Positions 1 through 7,058 of a stretch of 13,186 bases of DNA are shown here, one piece after another. Source of the stretch: QQUD01 sp039029915. GTDB lineage: Bacteria; Chloroflexota; Anaerolineae; Promineifilales; Promineifilaceae. The translations under genes and the position numbers were made by a program. The stretch lies in contig JBCCFD010000206.1 of NCBI GenBank assembly GCA_039029915.1, forward strand, positions 1-13,186, in the 5' to 3' direction. A model generated the notes under the pieces. That model did no database searches and was not told where the DNA came from. It worked only from the letters and a program-made list of their open reading frames with translations. Positions within the stretch are counted from its first letter, which is position 1, and each line of letters begins with the position of its first letter.

Positions 1-5
1 ACGTA

Positions 6-1889
6 TTGGTAGATCACAAAATTTCAGCAGAAACGATTGCAAAAGAAGTGCCAAATAGCTTTTACTATCGATGGGAATTTCATCTTAAATCCCCACCTGA
101 AAAGCTTTGGCCTTATATTGCTGATACAAATCGATTTGACAAAGATTCAGGGCTACCTGCTTATGACCAACCTGAAAAAAGTAGCGTAGCAGGCTTAACG
201 AATACACGGCGCAGATTGCGCATTAAAATGTATGGCGTACCGATTGAGTGGATTGAGGAACCGTTTCAGTGGATACGGCCGTATCAGTTTGGCATCGCGA
301 GAAACTACGAGCCGGGACCAATCCCCCTGCTCCAACCCATCAAGCACCTCCGCGTGCTAGCCCAGCTCAACGAAACTGAAGAGGGCGGCACCCATTTGGT
401 TTATAATGTTTGGGCCACACCCCGAAACTTTTTAGGCAACCTCATCATTCCTATCCAAATTGGCCAAATTTCAGCGCGACAGTTTGCCAAAACCTTCCAG
501 CGATATGATGAACTTGCCAGTGAAGAGATACCTTTTGAAGCCGTTTCAATAATGACCTCATTACCAACTGGCGCACGGCGCCGCATCGAATCCCTGCAAC
601 AGACGCTCGTTAACGCTAATCATTCACCTGACTTAGTCCACCAATTACTAGAAACGATCATAACGGCTGATGATATTACTCTCAGCCAAATGCGTCCTTA
701 CCAACTGGCTAAAATTTGGCAGGCAGAACGGCAAGATGTTTTAGAACTTATGCTGCAAGCGACCCGCATTGGGCTACTCAACTTCAAATGGGACCTGCTT
801 TGTCCACTGTGCCGAGTCTCGAAAGAGTCGACAGAAAGCTTGGCTGATGTAACCCAAACAATCCACTGCGACACCTGTAACATCGACTATAATGCCAACT
901 TCGATCAATCAGTAGAGCTTACTTTTACACCTAACCCCACTATTCGAAAAATCGAAGAACAGGCCCAATTTTGTACCAGTGGTCCCGAAGCTACACCCCA
1001 TGTCGCCATCCAGCAGTTGCTCAACGTAGGGGAATCACGCGCTGTCACGCCAAAGTTAGAACCGGGTCGTTATCGCCTGCGTTCACCACAAATTCCTGGT
1101 TTACAGCTCGTTGAGGTGACCCAGTTAGGCAACAAAGAAATTCATTTCCATCCTCAAGCAGAAGGTTGGCTCAATCGAAACTTAAACATTAATCCTGAAC
1201 CCACCATCTTGTTTGACAACCAGCTTGACGAAGAGCAGCTCATTGTCATGGAGCGACTGGAATGGGCTGACCACGCCGTAACGGCCGCTGAGGTAACCAC
1301 ACTGCAAAAATTTAGAGATCTCTTTGCCGAAGAAGCGCTCCGCCCCGGTGATCAAATTTCAGTGGGCAGCTTAACTATTTTGTTTACGGATTTGTGTGAT
1401 TCAACGCGTATGTACCGAGAGATAGGGGATGCACCAGCTTTCGGTCTGGTCATGAATCACTTTGATGTTCTTCAAGAAGCAGTTCGCAGCGAGGGGGGAG
1501 CTATTGTCAAAACAATTGGTGATGCCGTTATGGCGGTTTTCTTGCAGCCCGTGGCGGCTATCAAAGCGGTCAGTAAGGCTCAATCAGAGTTAATGGAGAT
1601 GGATAGTGTACGGCCGTTGCGCCTCAAGGCCGCCATTCACTACGGTCCCAGCATCGCCGTCACCCTCAATGAGCGCCTCGATTACTTTGGCTCGACTGTC
1701 AACATCGCTGCCCGTCTCGAAAAATTCTCCCTAGGTGGCGACATCATCATCTCTGATTCTGTTTACCACGATCCAGAAGTTCAAGATTACTTTAATCAAG
1801 AATCAAACCCACTCCAGCTAGAAATGTTTGGCAGCACGCTTAAAGGATTTGATGATGAATGCTTTAATTTACATCGCATCAGTTTATAA
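6..1889 (+). CDS. SRPBCC-like / zinc-ribbon / class III adenylate-guanylate cyclase, possibly 5' partial
   Basis: Predicted to make cyclic AMP (or GMP) from the nucleoside triphosphate. Residues about 15-180 look like a START/SRPBCC ligand-binding fold. The middle (about 190-440) resembles the DUF5939 region often found before such cyclases, and holds a CxxC...CxxC zinc ribbon (C266, C269, C288, C291). Residues about 450-600 are the catalytic domain. Its canonical residues are all visible: metal aspartates D462 (in LFTDLCDST) and D506 (in KTIGDAV), base-selecting K502 and D559, and transition-state N566 and R570. It should therefore be active as a homodimer, and the K/D pair favours ATP over GTP. 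No transmembrane segment is seen, so it is probably cytosolic. The first usable start is a TTG at position 6 and the frame stays open to the window edge, so the true start may lie outside. No terminator hairpin follows. The domain calls are firm for the cyclase and moderate for the N-terminal parts. Confidence 0.9.
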   Translation: MVDHKISAETIAKEVPNSFYYRWEFHLKSPPEKLWPYIADTNRFDKDSGLPAYDQPEKSSVAGLTNTRRRLRIKMYGVPIEWIEEPFQWIRPYQFGIARNYEPGPIPLLQPIKHLRVLAQLNETEEGGTHLVYNVWATPRNFLGNLIIPIQIGQISARQFAKTFQRYDELASEEIPFEAVSIMTSLPTGARRRIESLQQTLVNANHSPDLVHQLLETIITADDITLSQMRPYQLAKIWQAERQDVLELMLQATRIGLLNFKWDLLCPLCRVSKESTESLADVTQTIHCDTCNIDYNANFDQSVELTFTPNPTIRKIEEQAQFCTSGPEATPHVAIQQLLNVGESRAVTPKLEPGRYRLRSPQIPGLQLVEVTQLGNKEIHFHPQAEGWLNRNLNINPEPTILFDNQLDEEQLIVMERLEWADHAVTAAEVTTLQKFRDLFAEEALRPGDQISVGSLTILFTDLCDSTRMYREIGDAPAFGLVMNHFDVLQEAVRSEGGAIVKTIGDAVMAVFLQPVAAIKAVSKAQSELMEMDSVRPLRLKAAIHYGPSIAVTLNERLDYFGSTVNIAARLEKFSLGGDIIISDSVYHDPEVQDYFNQESNPLQLEMFGSTLKGFDDECFNLHRISL

Positions 1890-1950
1890 ATCCCATATCT
1901 CCTCTACTGAAACTAATTTTCATTGCCAAATTTTAAAGTCAAGATATTTG

Positions 1951-1978
1951 TTGAAAATTACTTAAAAATCCATATAGT
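1951..1978 (+). promoter_or_regulatory. Candidate sigma-70 promoter for the small membrane gene
   Basis: TTGAAA (1951-1956) and TATAGT (1973-1978) are separated by 16 bp. They sit about 40 bp upstream of the preferred ATG at 2018, in an AT-rich gap. This is a match by eye only, so confidence is low. Confidence 0.35.
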
Positions 1979-2017
1979 TGAGTTTTGAAAATCTAATCTT
2001 AGATGGAGCATCTCTCA

Positions 2018-2191
2018 ATGGCGGGTTTTATTTGTGGTCCCATTTTTTTTGTCATTGCATACACACTGTTCAAACAATTTAAAAATGCAAAATTAGAAGG
2101 CGCAAACGTCAAAGCCTACGTTACCTTTGCACTGTCTTCAATTTTTGCTACAGCAGGAATATTGTATTTGATAGCCGCTATTTTTGGATAA
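2018..2191 (+). CDS. Small two-helix membrane protein, unknown function
   Basis: A 57-residue protein with two hydrophobic stretches, roughly the first 18 residues and the last 20, joined by a charged Lys-rich loop (FKNAKLEG). It is probably a hairpin integral membrane protein. The frame could begin at an ATG at 2003, but that one lacks a Shine-Dalgarno sequence. GGAG at 2005-2008 lies 9 nt before the ATG at 2018, which I prefer. It lies alone between the cyclase and the aldehyde dehydrogenase, with its own candidate promoter. I do not recognise the family. The coding call rests on the RBS and the coherent membrane pattern. Confidence 0.6.
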   Translation: MAGFICGPIFFVIAYTLFKQFKNAKLEGANVKAYVTFALSSIFATAGILYLIAAIFG

Positions 2192-2265
2192 GTGACCTAT
2201 TTCAAACTAAACCTAATAAAATTTCAATATCATCAATAAAAACCCTTTTTTTTCACAATCTCGGT

Positions 2266-2271
2266 TATAAT
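2266..2271 (+). promoter_or_regulatory. Candidate -10 element upstream of the aldehyde dehydrogenase
   Basis: A perfect TATAAT lies 41 nt before the ATG at 2313. No good -35 box is present at 16-18 bp; the upstream sequence is a T-run. The promoter is possible but incomplete by consensus. Confidence 0.35.
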
Positions 2272-2312
2272 TCCTTCCAGAAAGATAGAAGAAGGTATCT
2301 TGGAGGAAAGAT

Positions 2313-4031
2313 ATGGCAACTCGCTCAGCCCAAACGCAATCCCAATTTTTTACAATTGATCATCACGTTCAAGATTTACAGGCTCACAAAGACATTTGGG
2401 CCACGCTCCCTATTCCTGAAAAAATAAAATTGCTTGAATCTTCGCTCAAGAACCTAAAGAAGCATGCCCAAGAGTGGGTCGAAGCTTCTGTGACTGGAAA
2501 AAACCTTGAGCCAAATTCCCCTTGGGTGGGTGAGGAATGGGTTTCTGGCCCGTGGGCATTAGCGGGTTGGATCACCGCCATGATGGAAACTCTGGCGGCA
2601 TTGGATAGCGGCAAGCATCCTCCAGTGAAGCGCATTCGCACCCGCAAAACGGGTCAGGTCGTGGCTGAGGTATTCCCCAACAATCTTTACGATTTTATCC
2701 TGCTCAACAGCACCTCTGCGGAGGTTTGGATGCAGCCTGAAGTAACGCTAAACAACTTTTGGGAAAACACGGCCGTTTTCTACCAAAATCCAAACCCCGA
2801 AGGCAAAGTGGCGCTTGTATTGGGCGCGGGGAATATTAACTCAATCGCCCCACTCGACATGCTCTACAAGCTGTTTGCGGACGGAGAAGTTGTCTTACTC
2901 AAAATGAACCCCGTCAATGATTATCTAGGCCCCATTTTAGAAAAGGTCTTCGTGCCATTTACCAGTCGGGGCTTTTTAAGGTTTGCCTACGGCGGCGCTG
3001 AAGTAGGTCAATACTTAACCGACCATGACGGCATTGAATCCATTCATATTACCGGCAGTGCGAACACCCATGATGCCATCATGTTTGGCACCGGCACTGA
3101 AGGCGCGTCTCGTAAAGCAACTAATACGCCAAGACTCAATAAATCCATGACGAGCGAACTAGGCGGGGTTGGCCCGCTCATTATTGTGCCAGGCCCGTGG
3201 AACGAAGCTGACATTGCCTTTCAAGCCCAGAATATTGCGACCCAAAAGCTGCACAACAGCGGCTGTAACTGCGTAGCGGCTCAGGTGATGATCACCTCAG
3301 CCGGTTGGAAGCACCGAGATGCGCTGATCGATGGCATTCGGAATGAGTTCCGCAATTTGCCCCCTCGTACCCCCTATTATCCAGGGGCAGAAGATCGGCA
3401 AGAACGCGCCATGCAGCACGGTGGGACGGCTGAGGAGATTAACGGCCGTGTTTTCATCACCAACCTTGACCCAACCGCTGAGGACAACTACTGCTTCCGC
3501 AGCGAATTCTTCAGCCAAGCGCTTGCCCAAACCGATCTTCAATCGTCTGACCCACTCACTTTCTTGCGGGAAGCAATCGCCTTTGCCAACGATGAGCTTG
3601 ACGGCACGCTAGGGGCTACGATCCTGATTCATCCCAAAACCTTAGCTAAGATGGGCGGCGCGTTTGATGACGCCTTAGCCGAGCTGAAATATGGAGCCAT
3701 TGGGGTGAACGTTTGGAACGCAGGCGCATTTTTATTACCCCACGCCGCTTGGGGTGCCCATCCCGGCCATACGCTGGATAATATTCAAAGCGGGATTGGC
3801 ACGGTTCACAACGCGTTCTTGTTTGATAAACCGCAGAAAACGATTGTCCGCGGCCCCTTCCGTTCGATGCCCCGCGCGTGGCTCCACGGTGATTTCAACA
3901 TGATGCCTAAACCTATCTGGTTTGTGAACAATAAAACGGCCGCCACAACCGGTAAACGAGTGGCTTACTTTGCCATGGAACCATCATGGGCAAAGATGCC
4001 GGCCATTGTCCTTTCTGCCATGATGGGGTAA
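2313..4031 (+). CDS. Divergent aldehyde dehydrogenase superfamily protein
   Basis: A 572-residue soluble enzyme with ALDH landmarks in the right order. These are a cofactor-site GAGN (171-174), K197 in LLKMNP (equivalent of the NAD(P)-contacting Lys), the ITGS turn (G248, S249), general-base E282 in SELGG, and the nucleophile Cys, most likely C320 in GCNC, where typical enzymes have GQxC. It is longer than a typical ~490-residue ALDH, and the E-to-Cys spacing is 38 rather than about 34. This marks an unusual subfamily whose substrate I cannot name. It is expected to oxidise an aldehyde with NAD(P)+, or to act as an acylating or reductive variant. GGAGG at 2302-2306 with a 6-nt spacer fixes the start. 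Its TAA is followed at once by the ATG of the next gene, so the two are likely cotranscribed and translationally coupled. Confidence 0.85.
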   Translation: MATRSAQTQSQFFTIDHHVQDLQAHKDIWATLPIPEKIKLLESSLKNLKKHAQEWVEASVTGKNLEPNSPWVGEEWVSGPWALAGWITAMMETLAALDSGKHPPVKRIRTRKTGQVVAEVFPNNLYDFILLNSTSAEVWMQPEVTLNNFWENTAVFYQNPNPEGKVALVLGAGNINSIAPLDMLYKLFADGEVVLLKMNPVNDYLGPILEKVFVPFTSRGFLRFAYGGAEVGQYLTDHDGIESIHITGSANTHDAIMFGTGTEGASRKATNTPRLNKSMTSELGGVGPLIIVPGPWNEADIAFQAQNIATQKLHNSGCNCVAAQVMITSAGWKHRDALIDGIRNEFRNLPPRTPYYPGAEDRQERAMQHGGTAEEINGRVFITNLDPTAEDNYCFRSEFFSQALAQTDLQSSDPLTFLREAIAFANDELDGTLGATILIHPKTLAKMGGAFDDALAELKYGAIGVNVWNAGAFLLPHAAWGAHPGHTLDNIQSGIGTVHNAFLFDKPQKTIVRGPFRSMPRAWLHGDFNMMPKPIWFVNNKTAATTGKRVAYFAMEPSWAKMPAIVLSAMMG

Positions 4032-4331
4032 ATGTCTGATTTTTTCAATTTCTCCGTTGATAAAAATATGGCTGAAAGTTTACAAAGATGGGAATACAAA
4101 ACAATAACAGCGATAGATCAAGTTGTTATTGAAATTGATGATAATGGAACTAAGATTGAGAGAAATCTTTTTGGGCAAATATACGAAGGACCATCACTTA
4201 GTTCAGTATTAGAACGCTTAGGAAAAAAAGGATGGGAAGTTGTCGGAATTTCTCCTTCTGGCAAGTCTCGCCCTGAATACAAGGATAACACACCAATTTT
4301 GGTGATTTTAAAACGGCCGTTATTTGATTAA
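4032..4331 (+). CDS. Small DUF4177-like protein
   Basis: A 99-residue protein whose layout recalls DUF4177: WEYKT near residue 20, a LGKKGWEVV segment around residue 65, and a C-terminal beta strand ending in LKRPLFD. Function in that family is unknown. The ATG abuts the TAA of the aldehyde dehydrogenase with no gap, so initiation probably depends on ribosomes finishing the upstream gene; only a weak GGGG (4025-4028) precedes it. An internal ATG at 4074 lacks an RBS. Base and codon use is visibly more AT-rich than its neighbours, including AGA arginines, which suggests a later insertion into the operon. The last codons contain one copy of the genome-wide ACGGCCGT palindrome. The gene call is good; the family assignment is tentative. 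Confidence 0.65.
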   Translation: MSDFFNFSVDKNMAESLQRWEYKTITAIDQVVIEIDDNGTKIERNLFGQIYEGPSLSSVLERLGKKGWEVVGISPSGKSRPEYKDNTPILVILKRPLFD

Positions 4332-4396
4332 ATCAGCTCAAAACATTTAGTCCGATAGAATCAGGATTCACTGAATTCATCCCCCAATAAAGGGAC

Positions 4397-5281
4397 ATGG
4401 AAAAACGCGTACAGTTCGACTTCGAAATAGAATTTACCAATGGGGGTGGCATTCAGGGGCAAGATTTTCGCCTCGATGTTGCCGGTGACGATATTGCAGA
4501 TGCCGTTCTTGCCGATTACATTGTTGAGGATTTACGCTTACTGATGGTGGGTGAGGTGCGAATTCTCAATAAAATCATTATCACCGAGCCACACAAACGC
4601 AAACCAATCGATGTTGATACCCCTAACACGCTTATTGACTTGAGCCACACTATTGAGGATGGGCTGATAACTTACAAAGGACTACCGGCTCCCATTATTT
4701 GCGATTACCTCAGTCGTGAAGAATCCAAAGCACATTATGCCGAAGGCACCACCTTCCAAATTGGCAAAATTGAAATGGTGGCTAACACAGGCACCTATCT
4801 CGATTCCCCCTTCCATCGGTATGAGGATGGGCATGATCTTTCCCAGCTGCGGCTAGAACAAATGGCTGATTTGGACGCCATTGTTATTCGTGCACCGTAT
4901 CAAGATGGTTTGGCCCTTGGTCCTGAGCTTTTCATGGATAAGGAAATTCGAGGTCGAGCCGTTTTAGTGCATACCGGTTGGGATGCCCACTGGAATACGG
5001 ATGCTTATTTTGAAAATCATCCATTTTTGACGGAGGAAACGGCCGTTTATCTCCAAAAATGCGGCGTCAAGCTCGTCGGCATTGATTCCGTCAATATCGA
5101 TGACACCCGCGGCAAAGCCCGCCCCGTCCATTCCATCCTCCTCAAAAATAACATCCTCATCGTGGAGCACCTTTGTAATCTTCAGAACCTCCCAGAAGAA
5201 AACTTCACCTTCAGCGCCGTTCCGCCCATGTTTGCTGGCGTGGGAACTTTTCCAGTCAGAGCATTTGCAAAGGTTCAGTAG
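4397..5281 (+). CDS. Cyclase-family (kynurenine formamidase-like) metal hydrolase with extra N-terminal domain
   Basis: A 294-residue protein. Residues about 75-290 are the cyclase/KynB fold, starting at LIDLSHTIEDG. KynB-type enzymes use HxGTHxDxPxH plus a later His and Glu to bind metal. Here the first segment reads NTGTYLDSPFH (130-140), so two His ligands are replaced by N130 and Y134. D136, H140, H245 and E257 are kept with the family spacing of 12 between the last two. I recall this N/Y variant from a recurring subgroup, so it may be a true subfamily rather than decay. Family members hydrolyse amides or lactones such as N-formylkynurenine or isatin; the substrate here is unknown. Residues 1-70 form an extra acidic alpha/beta segment I do not recognise. 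AAAGGG (4389-4394) sits only 2 nt before the ATG, a tight spacing. The gap to the previous gene is 65 nt, so it probably shares an operon with the aldehyde dehydrogenase. Confidence 0.85.
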   Translation: MEKRVQFDFEIEFTNGGGIQGQDFRLDVAGDDIADAVLADYIVEDLRLLMVGEVRILNKIIITEPHKRKPIDVDTPNTLIDLSHTIEDGLITYKGLPAPIICDYLSREESKAHYAEGTTFQIGKIEMVANTGTYLDSPFHRYEDGHDLSQLRLEQMADLDAIVIRAPYQDGLALGPELFMDKEIRGRAVLVHTGWDAHWNTDAYFENHPFLTEETAVYLQKCGVKLVGIDSVNIDDTRGKARPVHSILLKNNILIVEHLCNLQNLPEENFTFSAVPPMFAGVGTFPVRAFAKVQ

Positions 5282-5285
5282 CTTG

Positions 5286-5321
5286 TCAGCATTTCAGCTA
5301 TTCAGTAGGTCAGCCTGTCAC
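5286..5321. repeat. Degenerate 8-bp TCAG tandem array
   Basis: TCAG recurs at 5286, 5294, 5302 and 5310, exactly 8 bp apart, with a fifth unit TCAC at 5318. The other four bases of each octamer vary. The array starts 5 bases after the stop codon of the cyclase-family gene. Confidence 0.6.
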
Positions 5322-5384
5322 ATTACTGGCTAATTTGCAGAAATGCATTCCTCCTCTGCGTGACGAAATCCCCAAAAAGAGGTC

Positions 5385-5420
5385 TAATAAAAGAAGAGAG
5401 AAAGAGAAAGAGCAGAGAGG
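5385..5420 (+). repeat. Purine-rich low-complexity tract
   Basis: A run of almost pure A and G (AGAGAG/AAAGAG units) lies in the gap before the membrane-protein gene. It resembles the purine arm of the inverted heptamer element at 8148-8277. It could form unusual DNA or shape the 5' leader of the next transcript; no function is shown. Confidence 0.5.
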
Positions 5421-5426
5421 GTGCCT

Positions 5427-5438
5427 GTTACTTGTAAC
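5427..5438. promoter_or_regulatory. Short inverted repeat GTTAC-TT-GTAAC
   Basis: A 5-bp perfect inverted repeat with a 2-bp centre, 39 nt before the ATG at 5478. It could be a small operator or chance. Confidence 0.25.
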
Positions 5439-5477
5439 CCTGCCATTTTGCAACTCTTCACTAAAAAGGAGAATCAT

Positions 5478-5972
5478 ATGACTCAAAGCAGTGTCCGTAT
5501 GCGGCAAGTCATGGATGTGAGTGCTGCTGTTTGGGGTGGCGTCATTGGTGGAACCGCGTTTTTACTCGTACAAATGATTATGGCCTCTGGCCCATTAAGC
5601 AGCTCACTTTGGGTTCCGCTGCGGTGGAATGCAGCCATCATTTTAGGCCAAGGGGTTTTACCTCCCCCGGCCGGGTTTGCTTTTGGCCCTGTTGTTGTGG
5701 GCCTTATCGTTCATTTTACCCTTTCAATTCTATTTAGTATCTTAATCGCCTTTGTCATTCACCGTGGTGGTCTGCTTACTGGTATTGTGGGGGGCGCAGT
5801 ATTAGGGCTTTGCTTATATGCGTTTAATTACTTCACATTAACGGCCGTTTTTCCATGGTTCTTTGCCATTCGTAGCTGGATTATGGCGTTTGGTCACATC
5901 CTGTTTGGCGCCGTAGCAGGCGGTATTTACGAAGGCTTAGAAGTTGAAGAATTCGTGGCGGTAGAGGAGTAA
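5478..5972 (+). CDS. Conserved four-helix integral membrane protein
   Basis: A 164-residue protein with four hydrophobic segments (about 16-36, 68-94, 98-119, 132-152). Conserved-looking features include LGQGVLPPPAGF between helices 1 and 2, and LTAVFPWFFAIRSW before helix 4. It resembles a family of ~160-residue bacterial membrane proteins sometimes labelled sodium:proline symporter in databases, a name I consider misleading because it is far too short for a transporter of that class. The frame is open from a GTG at 5421, but AAGGAG (5466-5471) at good spacing marks the ATG at 5478. The M48 peptidase gene begins 6 nt after its stop, so the two should be cotranscribed. Confidence 0.8.
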   Translation: MTQSSVRMRQVMDVSAAVWGGVIGGTAFLLVQMIMASGPLSSSLWVPLRWNAAIILGQGVLPPPAGFAFGPVVVGLIVHFTLSILFSILIAFVIHRGGLLTGIVGGAVLGLCLYAFNYFTLTAVFPWFFAIRSWIMAFGHILFGAVAGGIYEGLEVEEFVAVEE

Positions 5973-5978
5973 AAGAGT

Positions 5979-6827
5979 ATGACAAGAGGAACCTATCGCA
6001 CTCGCCCCGGCAGTCGCCGGATGGGAAGCAGCCGTTTTATTGTCGCGATTGTGATGGCCGCAATGGCCCTCATCTCATACTATGGCTCGCAGAGCTATAA
6101 TCCTGTCACTGATGAAACCCAATACGTGGCCATAACGCCTGAGCAAGAGATTGCGCTTGGGCTTCAATCGGTTGACGAAATGTCGCGCATGCACGGCGGG
6201 GCTTACCCAGACGAAAATTTGCAGGGGCTTTTAGATGCAATTTGTGACCAAATTATTTTTAATAGTGATGCTGCACAGACCAATTGGCCATTTGAATGTA
6301 CACTCCTAGCCGACCAAGAAGTGGTTAATGCGTTTGCCCTGCCCGGCGGACAGATGTTTATCACAGCCGCTTTGTTCAATCGATTAGAAACAGAAGGCCA
6401 GCTAGCAGGCGTAATGGCTCACGAAATTGGTCACGTTGTGGCTCGTCACTCAGCGCAGCAAATTGCCCAGCAGCAGCTTACCCAAGGGTTGTCCGGGGCG
6501 GCGGTTATTGCCGCAATGGATCCCGCTGATCCACGCAGTGCGGGTGCGGCCCAAGTGGCAGCGATGGTAAGCGGTGTCGTTAATATGAAATTCGGCCGTG
6601 AGCATGAGCTTCAATCGGATGAGCTTGGCGTCTTATTTATGGCTCAGGCTGGTTATGACCCCAGATCATTAATTGATGTGATGCAAATTTTAGCTGAAGC
6701 GTCTGGCGGGTCTCGTCAACCAGAATTTCTGAGCACCCATCCAGACCCCGGTAATCGTATTGGTGAAATTCAGCGCCACATTGATGCCATCTTCCCCGAA
6801 GGTGTGCCTGACACATATATTCCGTAG
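5979..6827 (+). CDS. M48 family membrane-anchored zinc metallopeptidase
   Basis: A 282-residue protein. A basic N-terminus is followed by one hydrophobic segment (about 18-35) with no lipobox Cys, so it is likely an uncleaved anchor or signal with the catalytic part outside the cytoplasm. The zinc site is complete: HEIGH at 148-152 (H148, catalytic E149, H152), and the third ligand E210 in HELQSD with the supporting D214. The C-terminal HPDPGNRIGEI matches the conserved STHPDxxxRI motif of BepA/YfgC-like members, which degrade misfolded envelope proteins. GAGGAG (5964-5969) overlapping the upstream stop serves as RBS. A second ATG at 6021 is possible but would shorten the basic N-terminus. 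It is probably an envelope quality-control protease, coupled to the preceding membrane protein. Confidence 0.9.
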   Translation: MTRGTYRTRPGSRRMGSSRFIVAIVMAAMALISYYGSQSYNPVTDETQYVAITPEQEIALGLQSVDEMSRMHGGAYPDENLQGLLDAICDQIIFNSDAAQTNWPFECTLLADQEVVNAFALPGGQMFITAALFNRLETEGQLAGVMAHEIGHVVARHSAQQIAQQQLTQGLSGAAVIAAMDPADPRSAGAAQVAAMVSGVVNMKFGREHELQSDELGVLFMAQAGYDPRSLIDVMQILAEASGGSRQPEFLSTHPDPGNRIGEIQRHIDAIFPEGVPDTYIP

Positions 6828-6831
6828 AAAC

Positions 6832-6895
6832 AAGCGAGAGCTAAAGGTCAAAGAATATTCTAAATATGCCGCCCTCTAGCTCTTCACTCTCGCTT
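6832..6895 (+). terminator. Inverted repeat downstream of the peptidase gene, possible terminator
   Basis: AAGCGAGAG (6832-6840) pairs perfectly with CTCTCGCTT (6887-6895). An overlapping register pairs AGAGCTA (6837-6843) with TAGCTCT (6877-6883). The loop is long and no clean U-run follows, only a pyrimidine-rich stretch, so it may be a transcript-end structure or an intergenic repeat rather than a classic terminator. Confidence 0.35.
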
Positions 6896-6901
6896 TACTT
6901 C

Positions 6902-6929
6902 TCCCCAATTTCCTTATTTTTCCCCAATT
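6902..6929. repeat. Direct repeat TCCCCAATT x2
   Basis: Two exact 9-bp copies (6902-6910 and 6921-6929), 19 bp apart start to start, lie in the gap between the peptidase and sigma-factor genes. Two helical turns of spacing would suit a dimeric activator or repressor, but chance in a C/T-rich stretch is possible. Confidence 0.35.
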
Positions 6930-6938
6930 CTGTAATAA

Positions 6939-6948
6939 AACGGCCGTT
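6939..6948. repeat. HIP1-like iterated palindrome AACGGCCGTT (intergenic copy)
   Basis: This is the only intergenic copy of a palindrome repeated across the window. Starts of the core ACGGCCGT: 275, 1610, 2769, 3442, 4313, 5039, 5841, 6940, 8406, 8637, 9010, 9398, 11134, 11335, 11967, 12102, 12279, 12618, 12913. Copies extended to AACGGCCGTT: those at 4313, 5039, 5841, 6940, 8637, 9010, 11967, 12102, 12279, 12618 and 12913. One-base variants with the CGGCCG core occur at 1281, 3936, 6593 and 9919. Confidence 0.95.
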
Positions 6949-6974
6949 TCCTGATACTAGTTATAGTGAAAAGG

Positions 6975-7006
6975 TCATTGGTGATTGAAAAACAGCACAC
7001 CAATGA
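6975..7006 (+). promoter_or_regulatory. 9-bp inverted repeat upstream of the sigma-factor gene
   Basis: TCATTGGTG (6975-6983) and its exact complement CACCAATGA (6998-7006) flank a 14-nt centre. It ends 52 nt before the preferred sigma ATG. It could be an operator (arms 23 bp apart, about two helical turns) or a leader-RNA hairpin. Confidence 0.45.
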
Positions 7007-7058
7007 ATCAATCGGCCGAAATAAATGGATCCAAAATTTTGTAAGGAACCGTGTTTGG

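Noticed and set aside
5286..5321. CRISPR-like reading of the TCAG array
   Set aside because: Units are 8 bp with no long repeat or unique spacers of CRISPR size, and there are no cas genes nearby.
6966..7058. N-terminal extension of the sigma factor from GTG 6966
   Set aside because: No RBS, no sigma-like sequence, and it contains the inverted repeat; the ATG at 7059 gives a normal length.
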